A stretch of DNA of 7,043 bases from Phycisphaerae bacterium. Lineage in GTDB: Bacteria; Planctomycetota; Phycisphaerae; Phycisphaerales; Phycisphaeraceae. Of this stretch, positions 1 to 5,636 are shown in pieces (positions within the stretch are counted from its first letter, which is position 1; every line of letters starts with the position of its first letter). The position numbers and the translations under genes were made by a program. The stretch spans positions 1 to 7,043 of the forward strand of contig NZCH01000107.1 in the NCBI GenBank assembly GCA_002688155.1. Reading direction: 5' to 3'. Under the pieces are notes generated by a model. The model worked only from the letters and a program-made list of their open reading frames with translations, was not told where the DNA came from and did not search any database.

Positions 1-245
1 GCCTGCTCAACCACATCGAATCTGACGGGTCCGATCAGCGCTCGGGGTACGCGCTGTCCATGCCCGCAGACAGGATCGCCGTGTCACGCCTGCTCGACCT
101 GGCACACGACATCACCACCGGCACTCAAACCCGCGGGCAACACCCCGGCTGGGCGTACCTGACCGACCTGGCCGGCGCCCAGCGCACCGCCGCCGGTGAC
201 CAAACGCTCGCAAGCATCATCAACAGGCAAACCGATGCCGGCTGA
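1..245 (+). CDS. C-terminal fragment of an unrecognised protein
   Basis: The frame whose codons begin at base 3 is open from the left edge to a TGA at 243-245, giving about 80 residues of C-terminus. The ATG at 60 is internal to this open frame, so it is probably a methionine inside a longer gene and not the true start. The visible part is soluble-looking, with no membrane segment. It contains a charged and polar start (LLNHIESDGSDQ), a helix-like stretch around RLLDLAHDITTG and a Gln/Thr-rich tail ending in RQTDAG. Third codon positions are mostly G or C, as in the neighbouring genes, which supports real coding. I do not recognise the family. A hairpin terminator candidate lies 28 bases after the stop, consistent with the end of a transcription unit. 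Confidence 0.6.
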   Translation, partial: LLNHIESDGSDQRSGYALSMPADRIAVSRLLDLAHDITTGTQTRGQHPGWAYLTDLAGAQRTAAGDQTLASIINRQTDAG

Positions 246-272
246 CTGACAAGTCATCCTTCACAACCGCGG

Positions 273-299
273 CCCGCCCGCTTCAGCGGTGCGGGGTTT
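273..299 (+). terminator. Hairpin terminator candidate after the first gene
   Basis: Bases 273-281 (CCCGCCCGC) pair with 286-295 (GCGGTGCGGG) with one bulged T at 290 and a TTCA loop, giving a nine-base-pair GC stem. It is followed directly by GTTTGT. The T tract is short, so termination may be partial or Rho-assisted. Its position 28 bases after the stop of the upstream gene and before a promoter-like region fits a transcript boundary. Confidence 0.5.
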
Positions 300-317
300 G
301 TGCGACGGTCGATTTGC

Positions 318-385
318 GATTCCCGCTTTTCGATGTCTTCGCCGGGAAGCGTGACTGTGAAATCACAATTCGAAAATCGGAAAAC
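318..385. repeat. Imperfect inverted repeat upstream of the dioxygenase gene
   Basis: Bases 318-333 (GATTCCCGCTTTTCGA) and the reverse complement of 370-385 match at 13 of 16 positions. The 36-base interval between the arms holds a small CTTC/GAAG stem (337-349) and the palindrome TGTGA-AA-TCACA (356-367). The stretch is visibly richer in A and T than the flanking genes. It lies inside an open frame that extends the dioxygenase upstream (from 300), but the peptide it would encode is not family-like, so I treat it as non-coding. Function is unknown: it may be a regulatory region or a degenerate copy of a dispersed repeat. Confidence 0.45.
356..367. promoter_or_regulatory. Operator-like 12-bp palindrome
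   Basis: TGTGA and TCACA flank a two-base AA spacer. The centre is about 52 bases before the predicted transcription start at 414, a common distance for an activator site. The half-sites look like those of CRP/FNR-type proteins, but the spacer is two bases and not six, so it is not a standard CRP site. Which protein binds here, if any, cannot be told from the sequence. Confidence 0.3.
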
Positions 386-401
386 GGAACCGCCGGCCTC
401 C

Positions 402-416
402 TATAATGCCAACATG
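402..416 (+). promoter_or_regulatory. TATAAT box directly before the dioxygenase ATG
   Basis: A perfect TATAAT (402-407) is followed by six bases and then ATG at 414. Transcription normally begins about seven bases after the -10 box, so the mRNA would start at or next to the ATG and be leaderless. No Shine-Dalgarno sequence precedes 414, or the alternative ATGs at 438 and 441. No good -35 box is seen at 16-18 bases spacing (sequence near 379-384 is GGAAAA), so the promoter would rest on the -10 box or on an activator. Confidence 0.5.
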
Positions 417-1337
417 GTCGCCGCCCCAAACCTGACAATGATGGGCCACACCGTCGATACAACGCCCGATGCGTTTGGGCAACTCGTCGACAGCACCGCC
501 CTGCTCGAAGACGGTGACGCCCTGCGCGCCCGCATGGCGGACGACGGATACCTGTTTTTGCGCGGCCACCTCGACCGTGACCAGGTCGCGGCCGCAAGGT
601 TGGAAATCTGTCGGCGCCTGGCGAATATGGGCTATCTCGACGAGCGCTATCCGATCATCGAAGCGATCCCCACACACGATAAGATTTGCGGGTTTGATCC
701 GCCCGCGCTGACGATGGACAACGAGCCGCTGATGCGACTCTTGTATGCGGGCCGCATGATCACATTTTACGAATCATTGCTTGGCGGGCCGGTGAGCCAT
801 TTCGATTACACGTGGTTCCGGACCCTGAACCCCAATTGTCCCGCGACGTGCCCGCACTGCGACGTGGTCTACATGGGCCGCGGCACGCACAACCTTTATA
901 CGAGCTGGACGCCGATCGGCGACGCTCCGATTGAAGACGGGCCACTGTGCATCATGCAAGGCTCGCATCGCGTTCAAAAACTGCACGACCACTACTGCCG
1001 AACAGACGTCGACACCGTCTGCCGCAACCGCAAATCGGGCGATGGCCAACACAGATTGCAGAGCCCGAACTTCGGGCGCCTTTCAAACAACCCGCCGCGG
1101 CTGCGCAAGAACCTGGGCCTGCCGTTTCTGACGACCGACTTTAAAGCCGGCGACCTGCTGGTCTTCTCGATCTTCACCATCCACTGCGGCCTGGACAACG
1201 TCGGTAAACGCATCCGCATGTCCAGCGATTCACGCTATCAACTGGCGTGTGAAGCGCAGGACGAACGCTGGATCAGCATTGGTGGCAAGCCCCCCATTGC
1301 CCACGGTGAACACGCGCGGCAGGAGCTTGTTTGTTGA
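414..1337 (+). CDS. Phytanoyl-CoA dioxygenase (PhyH) family protein
   Basis: This 307-residue protein has the pattern of PhyH-family Fe(II)/2-oxoglutarate oxygenases, cytoplasmic double-stranded beta-helix enzymes that hydroxylate small molecules. Numbered from the ATG at 414, the N-terminal part has the typical DDGYLFLRGHL segment (about 43-53). The first metal pair is H148-x-D150, followed by MGRGT and by a WTPIGDAPIEDGPL stretch ending in GSH (about 165-185). The distal histidine is H257 (TIHCGLDN), and R266/R268 are candidates for binding the 2-oxoglutarate carboxylate. The frame is open back to 300, but the added residues are unlike the family and the 414 ATG sits six bases after a TATAAT box, so 414 is preferred. 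Unusually, three cysteines (142, 146, 149) crowd the HxD motif. The substrate cannot be inferred; related planctomycete-type proteins are mostly uncharacterised. Confidence 0.88.
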   Translation: MVAAPNLTMMGHTVDTTPDAFGQLVDSTALLEDGDALRARMADDGYLFLRGHLDRDQVAAARLEICRRLANMGYLDERYPIIEAIPTHDKICGFDPPALTMDNEPLMRLLYAGRMITFYESLLGGPVSHFDYTWFRTLNPNCPATCPHCDVVYMGRGTHNLYTSWTPIGDAPIEDGPLCIMQGSHRVQKLHDHYCRTDVDTVCRNRKSGDGQHRLQSPNFGRLSNNPPRLRKNLGLPFLTTDFKAGDLLVFSIFTIHCGLDNVGKRIRMSSDSRYQLACEAQDERWISIGGKPPIAHGEHARQELVC

Positions 1338-1375
1338 ACGATCTGCACGTGACGCGCAGGGTACGCCCTCGCCCC

Positions 1376-1404
1376 TTGGCCCTTTGTTAACTGCTGATTA
1401 TGCT
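1376..1404 (+). promoter_or_regulatory. Promoter candidate for the glycosyltransferase gene
   Basis: TTGGCC (1376-1381) and TATGCT (1399-1404) are separated by 17 bases; each matches four of six consensus positions. The -10 box ends six bases before the ATG at 1411, so transcription would start at the initiation codon. No Shine-Dalgarno sequence is present between 1338 and 1410. The same spacing is seen before the dioxygenase gene. Confidence 0.35.
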
Positions 1405-1410
1405 GCCAGC

Positions 1411-2841
1411 ATGGCGACGCGGCGATGTGATCGTGACAACTCGACCAATCCGCGACTGGCCTGGCTCTGGAGCGTGTGCGCGGCGCTGGTCGTTGCGTGC
1501 GTCTTGCAACTGGGCATCCAGGGGCACCCTTATCACAACGACGAGCGTCTGTGGCTCAAGAATGCAGGCAAGTTCTATCCCAAGGCGTTTACCGAACGGG
1601 ACATGGGCAATCCGATCTGGTGGCGATGGGGCGGACTGGACCAGCCGCATCTGGGACGCTTCTTATACGGCGCGGTGATCACGGCGACGGGACAAGGCGA
1701 CCAGTTACCGCATTTGGCGACGATGAAACGGTACCGTGCCCGGCTCGGATATGAAAAGAACGTCGAGCGCGGTGCGGCGCCGCCGGCAGCGATCCTTGTG
1801 CCGTGCCGGCGCACGTCGGCGGCGATGGCGGCGATGGCGTGTTTGATGCTCTTGTTCATCGGCGCGTCGGCGTTCAACTGGCGCGTTGGACTGATTGCGT
1901 GTCTCTGGCTGGGGCTAAGTCCGTTGACATGGCTGGTGTGCAGGCGGGCGATGACGGACGGGCCACTGCTTTTGGCGCTGCTGGCCGGGATGCTGTTTGT
2001 CGTGCTGATGCTCAAAGCGGCGCTGCGCGATCAACTGGCACGGTCGCTTTGGTGGAGTTTGCCGGCAGGATTGGCCGTCGGCGTGGCGACGTCGGTGAAA
2101 TTCAACGGTGCGATGGCGGGCTTACACGCGGCGGGCGGGTGCCTGTTGGTCGCGGCGGCGACCGTTTGGGTGATTGTGCGCGCCAGGGGTGGTCACACCC
2201 GTACCGGGACCAAGCCGTACGGGCGGCGCATCGTCACCGTGCTCGCCGCAGGGCTGATCATCGGCATCAGCTCGTTTGCACTTTTCGTCGCAGTCAATCC
2301 GACGCTGTACCCGGGGCCGATCGAAAACATCGGCAAGATCCTCAAACAGCGCGAGGAAACTCGTGCGGCCATCGTCACGGATAAAACGCGACGGCGCAAG
2401 ATTCTGGAAAACGTCGCACAGCGCGCCACGTTCATCCGCGACACGCTGTTCATCCCCGATGCCAGGCGCGGATTCGGCCTCCTGGCGCAAAGTACGGGTT
2501 GGCCACTCGACATCGCCCTGGTGCTTGCGGGGCTTGCGGTCGTAACGTGGGCCGAGGTGCGTCACATCTGCCGCACGGGCACGATCACCGCGCACAGCGT
2601 CGTGCTGCTTTGGGTGCTGATCACGTTCGGCCTCATGTCTGTGTGGCTGCCGATCGCCCGGTTTCGCTACTGCCTGCCGATGCAGGCAATCGTCGCGTTG
2701 CTGTGCGCGGCGGCCATCGACCCGGCGATGTGCCGGCTCGTCGACGCAGGGCGCGCACGGATCGCCCGCGCACGCGAAGCGAATGCTGAGTTTGCACAAG
2801 CCCAAATGCTTGAGGGGCGCGCAAAGGACAACAGCGCGTGA
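1411..2841 (+). CDS. Polytopic GT39/ArnT-like membrane glycosyltransferase
   Basis: This 476-residue integral membrane protein has about ten hydrophobic segments (first near 16-36, then several between 139 and 295, and the last group from 364 to 437). It resembles GT-C fold glycosyltransferases of the PMT/ArnT type, which use a lipid-phosphate sugar donor and act on the outer face of the membrane. After the first membrane segment comes HPYHNDERLW with the acidic pair D44-E45, the expected catalytic site in the first outer loop. Family-like marks follow: RRAMTDGPLL (about 178-187), TSVKFNG (about 227-233), VNPTLYPGP (about 295-303) and RFRYCLP near 417-423. The frame is open back to a GTG at 1249, overlapping the dioxygenase gene, but ATG 1411 starts just before the first membrane segment and follows a -10-like box, so it is preferred. 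Acceptor (protein or lipid) is unknown. It ends 31 bases from the convergent tpx stop. Confidence 0.8.
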   Translation: MATRRCDRDNSTNPRLAWLWSVCAALVVACVLQLGIQGHPYHNDERLWLKNAGKFYPKAFTERDMGNPIWWRWGGLDQPHLGRFLYGAVITATGQGDQLPHLATMKRYRARLGYEKNVERGAAPPAAILVPCRRTSAAMAAMACLMLLFIGASAFNWRVGLIACLWLGLSPLTWLVCRRAMTDGPLLLALLAGMLFVVLMLKAALRDQLARSLWWSLPAGLAVGVATSVKFNGAMAGLHAAGGCLLVAAATVWVIVRARGGHTRTGTKPYGRRIVTVLAAGLIIGISSFALFVAVNPTLYPGPIENIGKILKQREETRAAIVTDKTRRRKILENVAQRATFIRDTLFIPDARRGFGLLAQSTGWPLDIALVLAGLAVVTWAEVRHICRTGTITAHSVVLLWVLITFGLMSVWLPIARFRYCLPMQAIVALLCAAAIDPAMCRLVDAGRARIARAREANAEFAQAQMLEGRAKDNSA

Positions 2842-2872
2842 CCCGTTGACTCAGAATATCAGTGTCGCCGGT

Positions 2873-3385
2873 TCAACCCGCGGCCCTGGCCGCCGCGAGC
2901 GCCGCATCGTAATCAGGCTCCTCGGTGACTTCCGGCACGATCTGCTCGTATGTCACCGTACCTTCGCCGTTGACGACGTAGACGGCGCGCGTGAGCAGGC
3001 CCAGTTCCTTGATGCGCAGGCCCCACGCTTTGCCGAACTCGCCGGTCTTGTAGTCGGACAAAACCTCGACGTGCGTGGCGTCCGCCGCGCCGCACCAGCG
3101 CGCTTGCGCAAAAGGCAGATCGGCGCTGATCGTCAGCACGGCCACGTTGTCAAGTTCCCCGGCGTGACCGTTGAACTTACGACTCTGCGTGTCGCACACC
3201 GGCGTGTCCAGCGAAGGCACGACCGAGACAATACACACCTTGCCGCAATAGTCGGACAGCTTCTTTTCCGACAGGTCGTTGGCGGCCAGTGTCGCATCGG
3301 GCGCCTTGTCACCGACGTTCACCGCGTCGCCCTCAAGCGTCAGCGGTCCACCTTTGAATGTGATTACTCCCGTGCGATCCGGCAT
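2873..3385 (-). CDS. tpx: Thiol peroxidase, atypical 2-Cys peroxiredoxin (Tpx)
   Basis: The 170-residue product matches Tpx, a soluble peroxiredoxin that reduces hydrogen peroxide and organic hydroperoxides using thioredoxin. The peroxidatic cysteine is C64 in PSLDTPVCDTQ, with T61 three residues before it. The resolving cysteine is C98 in ADLPFAQARWCGA, a spacing of 34 residues, the same as C61-C95 in E. coli Tpx. R133 (LLTRAVYVV) is the likely active-site arginine, and the EEPDYDAAL end is typical. The ATG at 3385 is preceded by GGAAGGAAG ending five bases upstream. The longer open frame to 3979 runs antisense through cysK and is rejected. Two additional cysteines, C47 and C51 (CGKVC), are absent from E. 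coli Tpx. The gene is divergent from cysK and convergent with the glycosyltransferase; no T-rich terminator is visible in the 31-base gap. Confidence 0.96.
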   Translation of the reverse strand: MPDRTGVITFKGGPLTLEGDAVNVGDKAPDATLAANDLSEKKLSDYCGKVCIVSVVPSLDTPVCDTQSRKFNGHAGELDNVAVLTISADLPFAQARWCGAADATHVEVLSDYKTGEFGKAWGLRIKELGLLTRAVYVVNGEGTVTYEQIVPEVTEEPDYDAALAAARAAG

Positions 3386-3443
3386 GATTGCTTCCTTCCC
3401 AGTTGGGTCTTGGGGGCCGTTGTTCCCGCGTTTGGGGGTGGGC

Positions 3444-3471
3444 ATTGTAAAGAGCGCGCTGAATGTGGCAA
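3444..3471 (-). promoter_or_regulatory. Sigma-70-like promoter for tpx
   Basis: On the minus strand TTGCCA (3471-3466; five of six consensus bases) is followed after 16 bases by TACAAT (3449-3444; five of six). Transcription would begin near 3437, leaving a leader of about 52 bases before the tpx ATG. This is the best-scoring promoter by eye in the window. Confidence 0.6.
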
Positions 3472-3507
3472 GTGCGGCAGCTCGCCGGGCCCCGTAACAG
3501 GCCTCGA

Positions 3508-3536
3508 TTGGCGCGGCTGTGATACGTTCGTAAAGT
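3508..3536 (+). promoter_or_regulatory. Promoter candidate for cysK
   Basis: TTGGCG (3508-3513) and TAAAGT (3531-3536) are separated by 17 bases, each with four of six consensus matches. Transcription would begin near 3543, giving a leader of about 57 bases. The -10 box lies within the right half of the palindrome at 3520-3540, so a protein bound there would be expected to block this promoter. Confidence 0.4.
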
Positions 3537-3540
3537 ATCA
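3520..3540. promoter_or_regulatory. Operator-like 21-bp palindrome in the tpx-cysK region
   Basis: TGATAC (3520-3525) and GTATCA (3535-3540) form perfect six-base arms, and the inner TT and AA pairs also match, so 16 of the 20 non-central positions are symmetric. The consensus is TGATAC-n-TT-nnn-AA-n-GTATCA. It is AT-rich in a GC-rich context, sits over the putative cysK -10 box and is 49 bases upstream of the tpx -35 box. It could be the operator of a dimeric repressor sensing sulfur or redox state, but the regulator is not in the window and its identity is unknown. Confidence 0.45.
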
Positions 3541-3599
3541 GCCTGCGGTCGGTACGGGATGCCGAACGACGACGTGAACTTGCATCAGGAGGCGCAGCC

Positions 3600-4583
3600 A
3601 TGACCCCTGCGACAGCGGAACGACATTTGCACGGGTGCACGTACGACAACATCGTTGCGACCACGGGTAACACACCACTTGTTCGGCTCAACCGGGTCAT
3701 CCCAACGGGGCACGCGACGGTGCTGGGCAAGTGCGAGTTCTTCAATCCGTTATCGAGCGTGAAGGACCGCATCGGTCGCAGCATGATCGAGACGGGCGAG
3801 CGCGACGGCCTGGTCAACGCCAACACGCACATCATCGAACCGACGAGCGGTAATACGGGGATCGCGCTGGCGTTCGTGTGCGCGGGCAAGGGGTACAGGT
3901 TGACGCTGACGATGCCCGAATCGATGAGCATGGAGCGGCGCGGCCTGCTGCGCGCGCTGGGCGCGAACGTCGTGCTCACGCCCGCGGATCAGGGCATGAA
4001 AGGCGCGATTGAAAAGGCCGCGGAGCTGGTCGCGACGACGGGCAACGCGTGGATGCCGCAACAGTTTGAAAACCCGGCGAACCCGGCGATCCACGAAGCG
4101 ACGACCGGGCCGGAGATCTGGGACGACACGCAGGGCCAGGCCGACGTGCTCGTCGCGGGCGTGGGCACCGGCGGGACGATCACCGGTGTGGGCCGATTCA
4201 TCAAGCCGCGCAAGCCCACATTCGCGTGCATCGCCGTGGAGCCGCAGGACTCGCCGGTGATCACACAGACCCTCGATGGCGACGCGGTCAAACCCGGGCC
4301 ACACAAGATTCAGGGCATCGGCGCCGGGTTTGTCCCCAAGAACCTGCAGCTCGATCTCGTCGACGAGGTTCAGCACGTGGACAACGATGAGTCTTTCGCG
4401 ATGGCGCGCCGGCTGGCGGGCGAGGAGGGCCTGTTCTGCGGGATCAGTTCCGGCGCGAACGTTGCCGCCGCCGCGCGCGTTGCCGCGATACCGCAGAACA
4501 AGGACAAGACGATCGTCGTCATTCTGCCGAGCATCGGCGAACGGTACATGTCAACGCCTCTGTTCCAGGAATACATGCATTAA
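3600..4583 (+). CDS. cysK: Cysteine synthase (O-acetylserine sulfhydrylase)
   Basis: This 327-residue PLP enzyme joins O-acetyl-L-serine and sulfide to make L-cysteine in the cytoplasm. The N-terminal TTGNTPLVRLN (21-31) is characteristic. The PLP lysine is K55 in NPLSSVKDRIG. The substrate-binding loop PTSGNTGIAL follows (81-90), the phosphate-binding glycine loop GVGTGGTITG is near 187-196, and GISSGAN near 281-287 supplies the serine facing the PLP ring nitrogen. The C-terminal GERYMSTPLF block is typical of CysK. Length is close to E. coli CysK (323). There is no CBS domain, so it is not a eukaryote-type cystathionine beta-synthase, although a serine- or phosphoserine-using variant cannot be excluded. 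The ATG at 3600 is preceded by a perfect AGGAGG (3587-3592) with seven bases spacing. It is divergent from tpx and is followed 57 bases later by a co-oriented aldo/keto reductase. Confidence 0.95.
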   Translation: MTPATAERHLHGCTYDNIVATTGNTPLVRLNRVIPTGHATVLGKCEFFNPLSSVKDRIGRSMIETGERDGLVNANTHIIEPTSGNTGIALAFVCAGKGYRLTLTMPESMSMERRGLLRALGANVVLTPADQGMKGAIEKAAELVATTGNAWMPQQFENPANPAIHEATTGPEIWDDTQGQADVLVAGVGTGGTITGVGRFIKPRKPTFACIAVEPQDSPVITQTLDGDAVKPGPHKIQGIGAGFVPKNLQLDLVDEVQHVDNDESFAMARRLAGEEGLFCGISSGANVAAAARVAAIPQNKDKTIVVILPSIGERYMSTPLFQEYMH

Positions 4584-4599
4584 AAATCACCGCTTGAGG

Positions 4600-4619
4600 C
4601 GGCGGCGAGCGCGCCGCCG
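4600..4619. other. GC-rich hairpin between cysK and the aldo/keto reductase
   Basis: Bases 4600-4607 (CGGCGGCG) pair perfectly with 4612-4619 (CGCCGCCG) around an AGCG loop. There is no T tract after the stem (TGTTGAGCC follows), so it is not a classical intrinsic terminator. It sits 16 bases after the cysK stop and ends nine bases before the next Shine-Dalgarno sequence. A role in mRNA 3'-end stabilisation or partial attenuation within an operon is plausible. Confidence 0.5.
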
Positions 4620-4640
4620 TGTTGAGCCGGAGAACACGTC

Positions 4641-5636
4641 ATGCAAAACCGCCTGCTCGGTACTTCGGGGCTGCTCGTATCGCCGATCTGCCTGGGAACG
4701 ATGACCTACGGCACACCCGTCGACGAGGCCGACGCGATTCGCCTCACGCACGAAGCGATGGATCTGGGCATCAACTTCGTCGATACCGCCAACTCGTACG
4801 AAGGCTACGACCGTGTACTGGGCAGCCCAGGCGGCCTCGCGGAAGTCATCGTCGGCAAGGCGCTCAAAGACCGGCGCGACCGGGCGATTCTCGCGACCAA
4901 GGTCGCCGCGCCGCTTGGCCCGGGGCAGCAGGACCGTGGCCTGTCCGCCATCACCATCGCGCGCCATCTCGACGACAGCCTCTCGCGCTTGCAGACCGAT
5001 CACATCGACCTGTACATCATCCACTGGCCGGACAAATGCACACCGCTGGACGTGACACTGCGTGCCATGGACATCGCCGTGCGACAGGGCAAGGTTCGCT
5101 ACTTCGGCGCGTCCAACCACAGCGCCGCGCAGCTTTGCGAAATGCTGTGCCTGGCTGATAAAAACGTCGGGCCACGCGTTATCTCTTCACAGATTCCCTA
5201 CAGCATGCTGCTGCGCCACTTCCACCACGACCTTCAGTGGTGTGCGCAAAAGGGCATCGGCGTCACGCCGTACCAGAGCATTCAGGGCGGCCTGCTGACG
5301 GGCAAGTACAAGCGAGGCCAGGCCCCGCCCGCCGGCTCGCGCGCGGATGAAAAGCCGCAGTGGGTCTGGGAACGCGACGACCAGACGTACGACACGCTCG
5401 AAACGATCGAAAAACTCGCCGATGAGATCGGCGTGCCCATGGTGCAATACGCATGGGCATGGACGCTCGCGCAGCCGGGCATGAGTTCACTCGTCGTCGG
5501 AACCAAACGCATCGAACAAGTCAAAGACGCCATCGCCGCCTGCGACGTGACCATCCCGGCCGACCACTTCGACCAGATCGATCAATGCTGCCCGCCGCCA
5601 TGGAAACAAATGGACCCGATCCACGGGTCATCGTGA
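4641..5636 (+). CDS. Aldo/keto reductase
   Basis: The 331-residue protein belongs to the aldo/keto reductase superfamily: cytoplasmic (beta/alpha)8-barrel enzymes that reduce aldehydes and ketones with NAD(P)H. The catalytic tetrad is visible: D48 and Y53 in NFVDTANSYEG, K87 in ILATKVA and H128 in DLYIIHWPD. Further family marks are GKVRYFGASNHSA (150-162) and SSLVVGTKR (282-290) in the region that binds the cofactor phosphate. The start has the usual RLLGTSGLLVSPICLGTMT hairpin and strand. It resembles the Tas/YajO/voltage-gated-channel-beta-like branch; the substrate is not predictable. The ATG at 4641 has GGAG at 4629-4632, eight bases upstream. A perfect GACCCG/CGGGTC inverted repeat (5613-5629) lies in the last codons but has no T tract. 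It may be co-transcribed with cysK. Confidence 0.92.
   Translation: MQNRLLGTSGLLVSPICLGTMTYGTPVDEADAIRLTHEAMDLGINFVDTANSYEGYDRVLGSPGGLAEVIVGKALKDRRDRAILATKVAAPLGPGQQDRGLSAITIARHLDDSLSRLQTDHIDLYIIHWPDKCTPLDVTLRAMDIAVRQGKVRYFGASNHSAAQLCEMLCLADKNVGPRVISSQIPYSMLLRHFHHDLQWCAQKGIGVTPYQSIQGGLLTGKYKRGQAPPAGSRADEKPQWVWERDDQTYDTLETIEKLADEIGVPMVQYAWAWTLAQPGMSSLVVGTKRIEQVKDAIAACDVTIPADHFDQIDQCCPPPWKQMDPIHGSS

Noticed and set aside
356..367. CRP-type binding site
   Set aside because: The half-sites TGTGA and TCACA are present but only two bases apart, whereas CRP sites need a six-base spacer; kept only as a generic palindrome.
300..413. N-terminal extension of the dioxygenase from ATG 300
   Set aside because: The added 38 residues derive from an AT-richer inverted-repeat region and precede a TATAAT box just before ATG 414; they do not resemble the start of PhyH proteins.
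1249..1410. N-terminal extension of the glycosyltransferase from GTG 1249
   Set aside because: It would overlap the dioxygenase gene by 89 bases, has no membrane or family features and no Shine-Dalgarno sequence; ATG 1411 fits the family and a -10-like box.
2122..2805. 227-codon minus-strand frame opposite the glycosyltransferase
   Set aside because: Composition is that of antisense translation in GC-rich DNA, and the + strand frame carries the family motifs and membrane segments.
2842..2872. Bidirectional terminator between the convergent glycosyltransferase and tpx genes
   Set aside because: I could not find a stem of useful length or a T tract on either strand in these 31 bases.
3386..3979. 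Minus-strand extension of the tpx frame to a 368-residue protein
   Set aside because: The extra residues are antisense to cysK and not Tpx-like, while the internal ATG at 3385 has a good Shine-Dalgarno sequence and gives the normal Tpx length.
3750..4376. Long minus-strand open frame across cysK
   Set aside because: It is Arg/His/Asp-rich shadow sequence opposite a clear cysK gene with all motifs intact.
5613..5629. GACCCG/CGGGTC hairpin as terminator of the aldo/keto reductase
   Set aside because: It lies inside the coding sequence, has only six base pairs and is not followed by a T tract.
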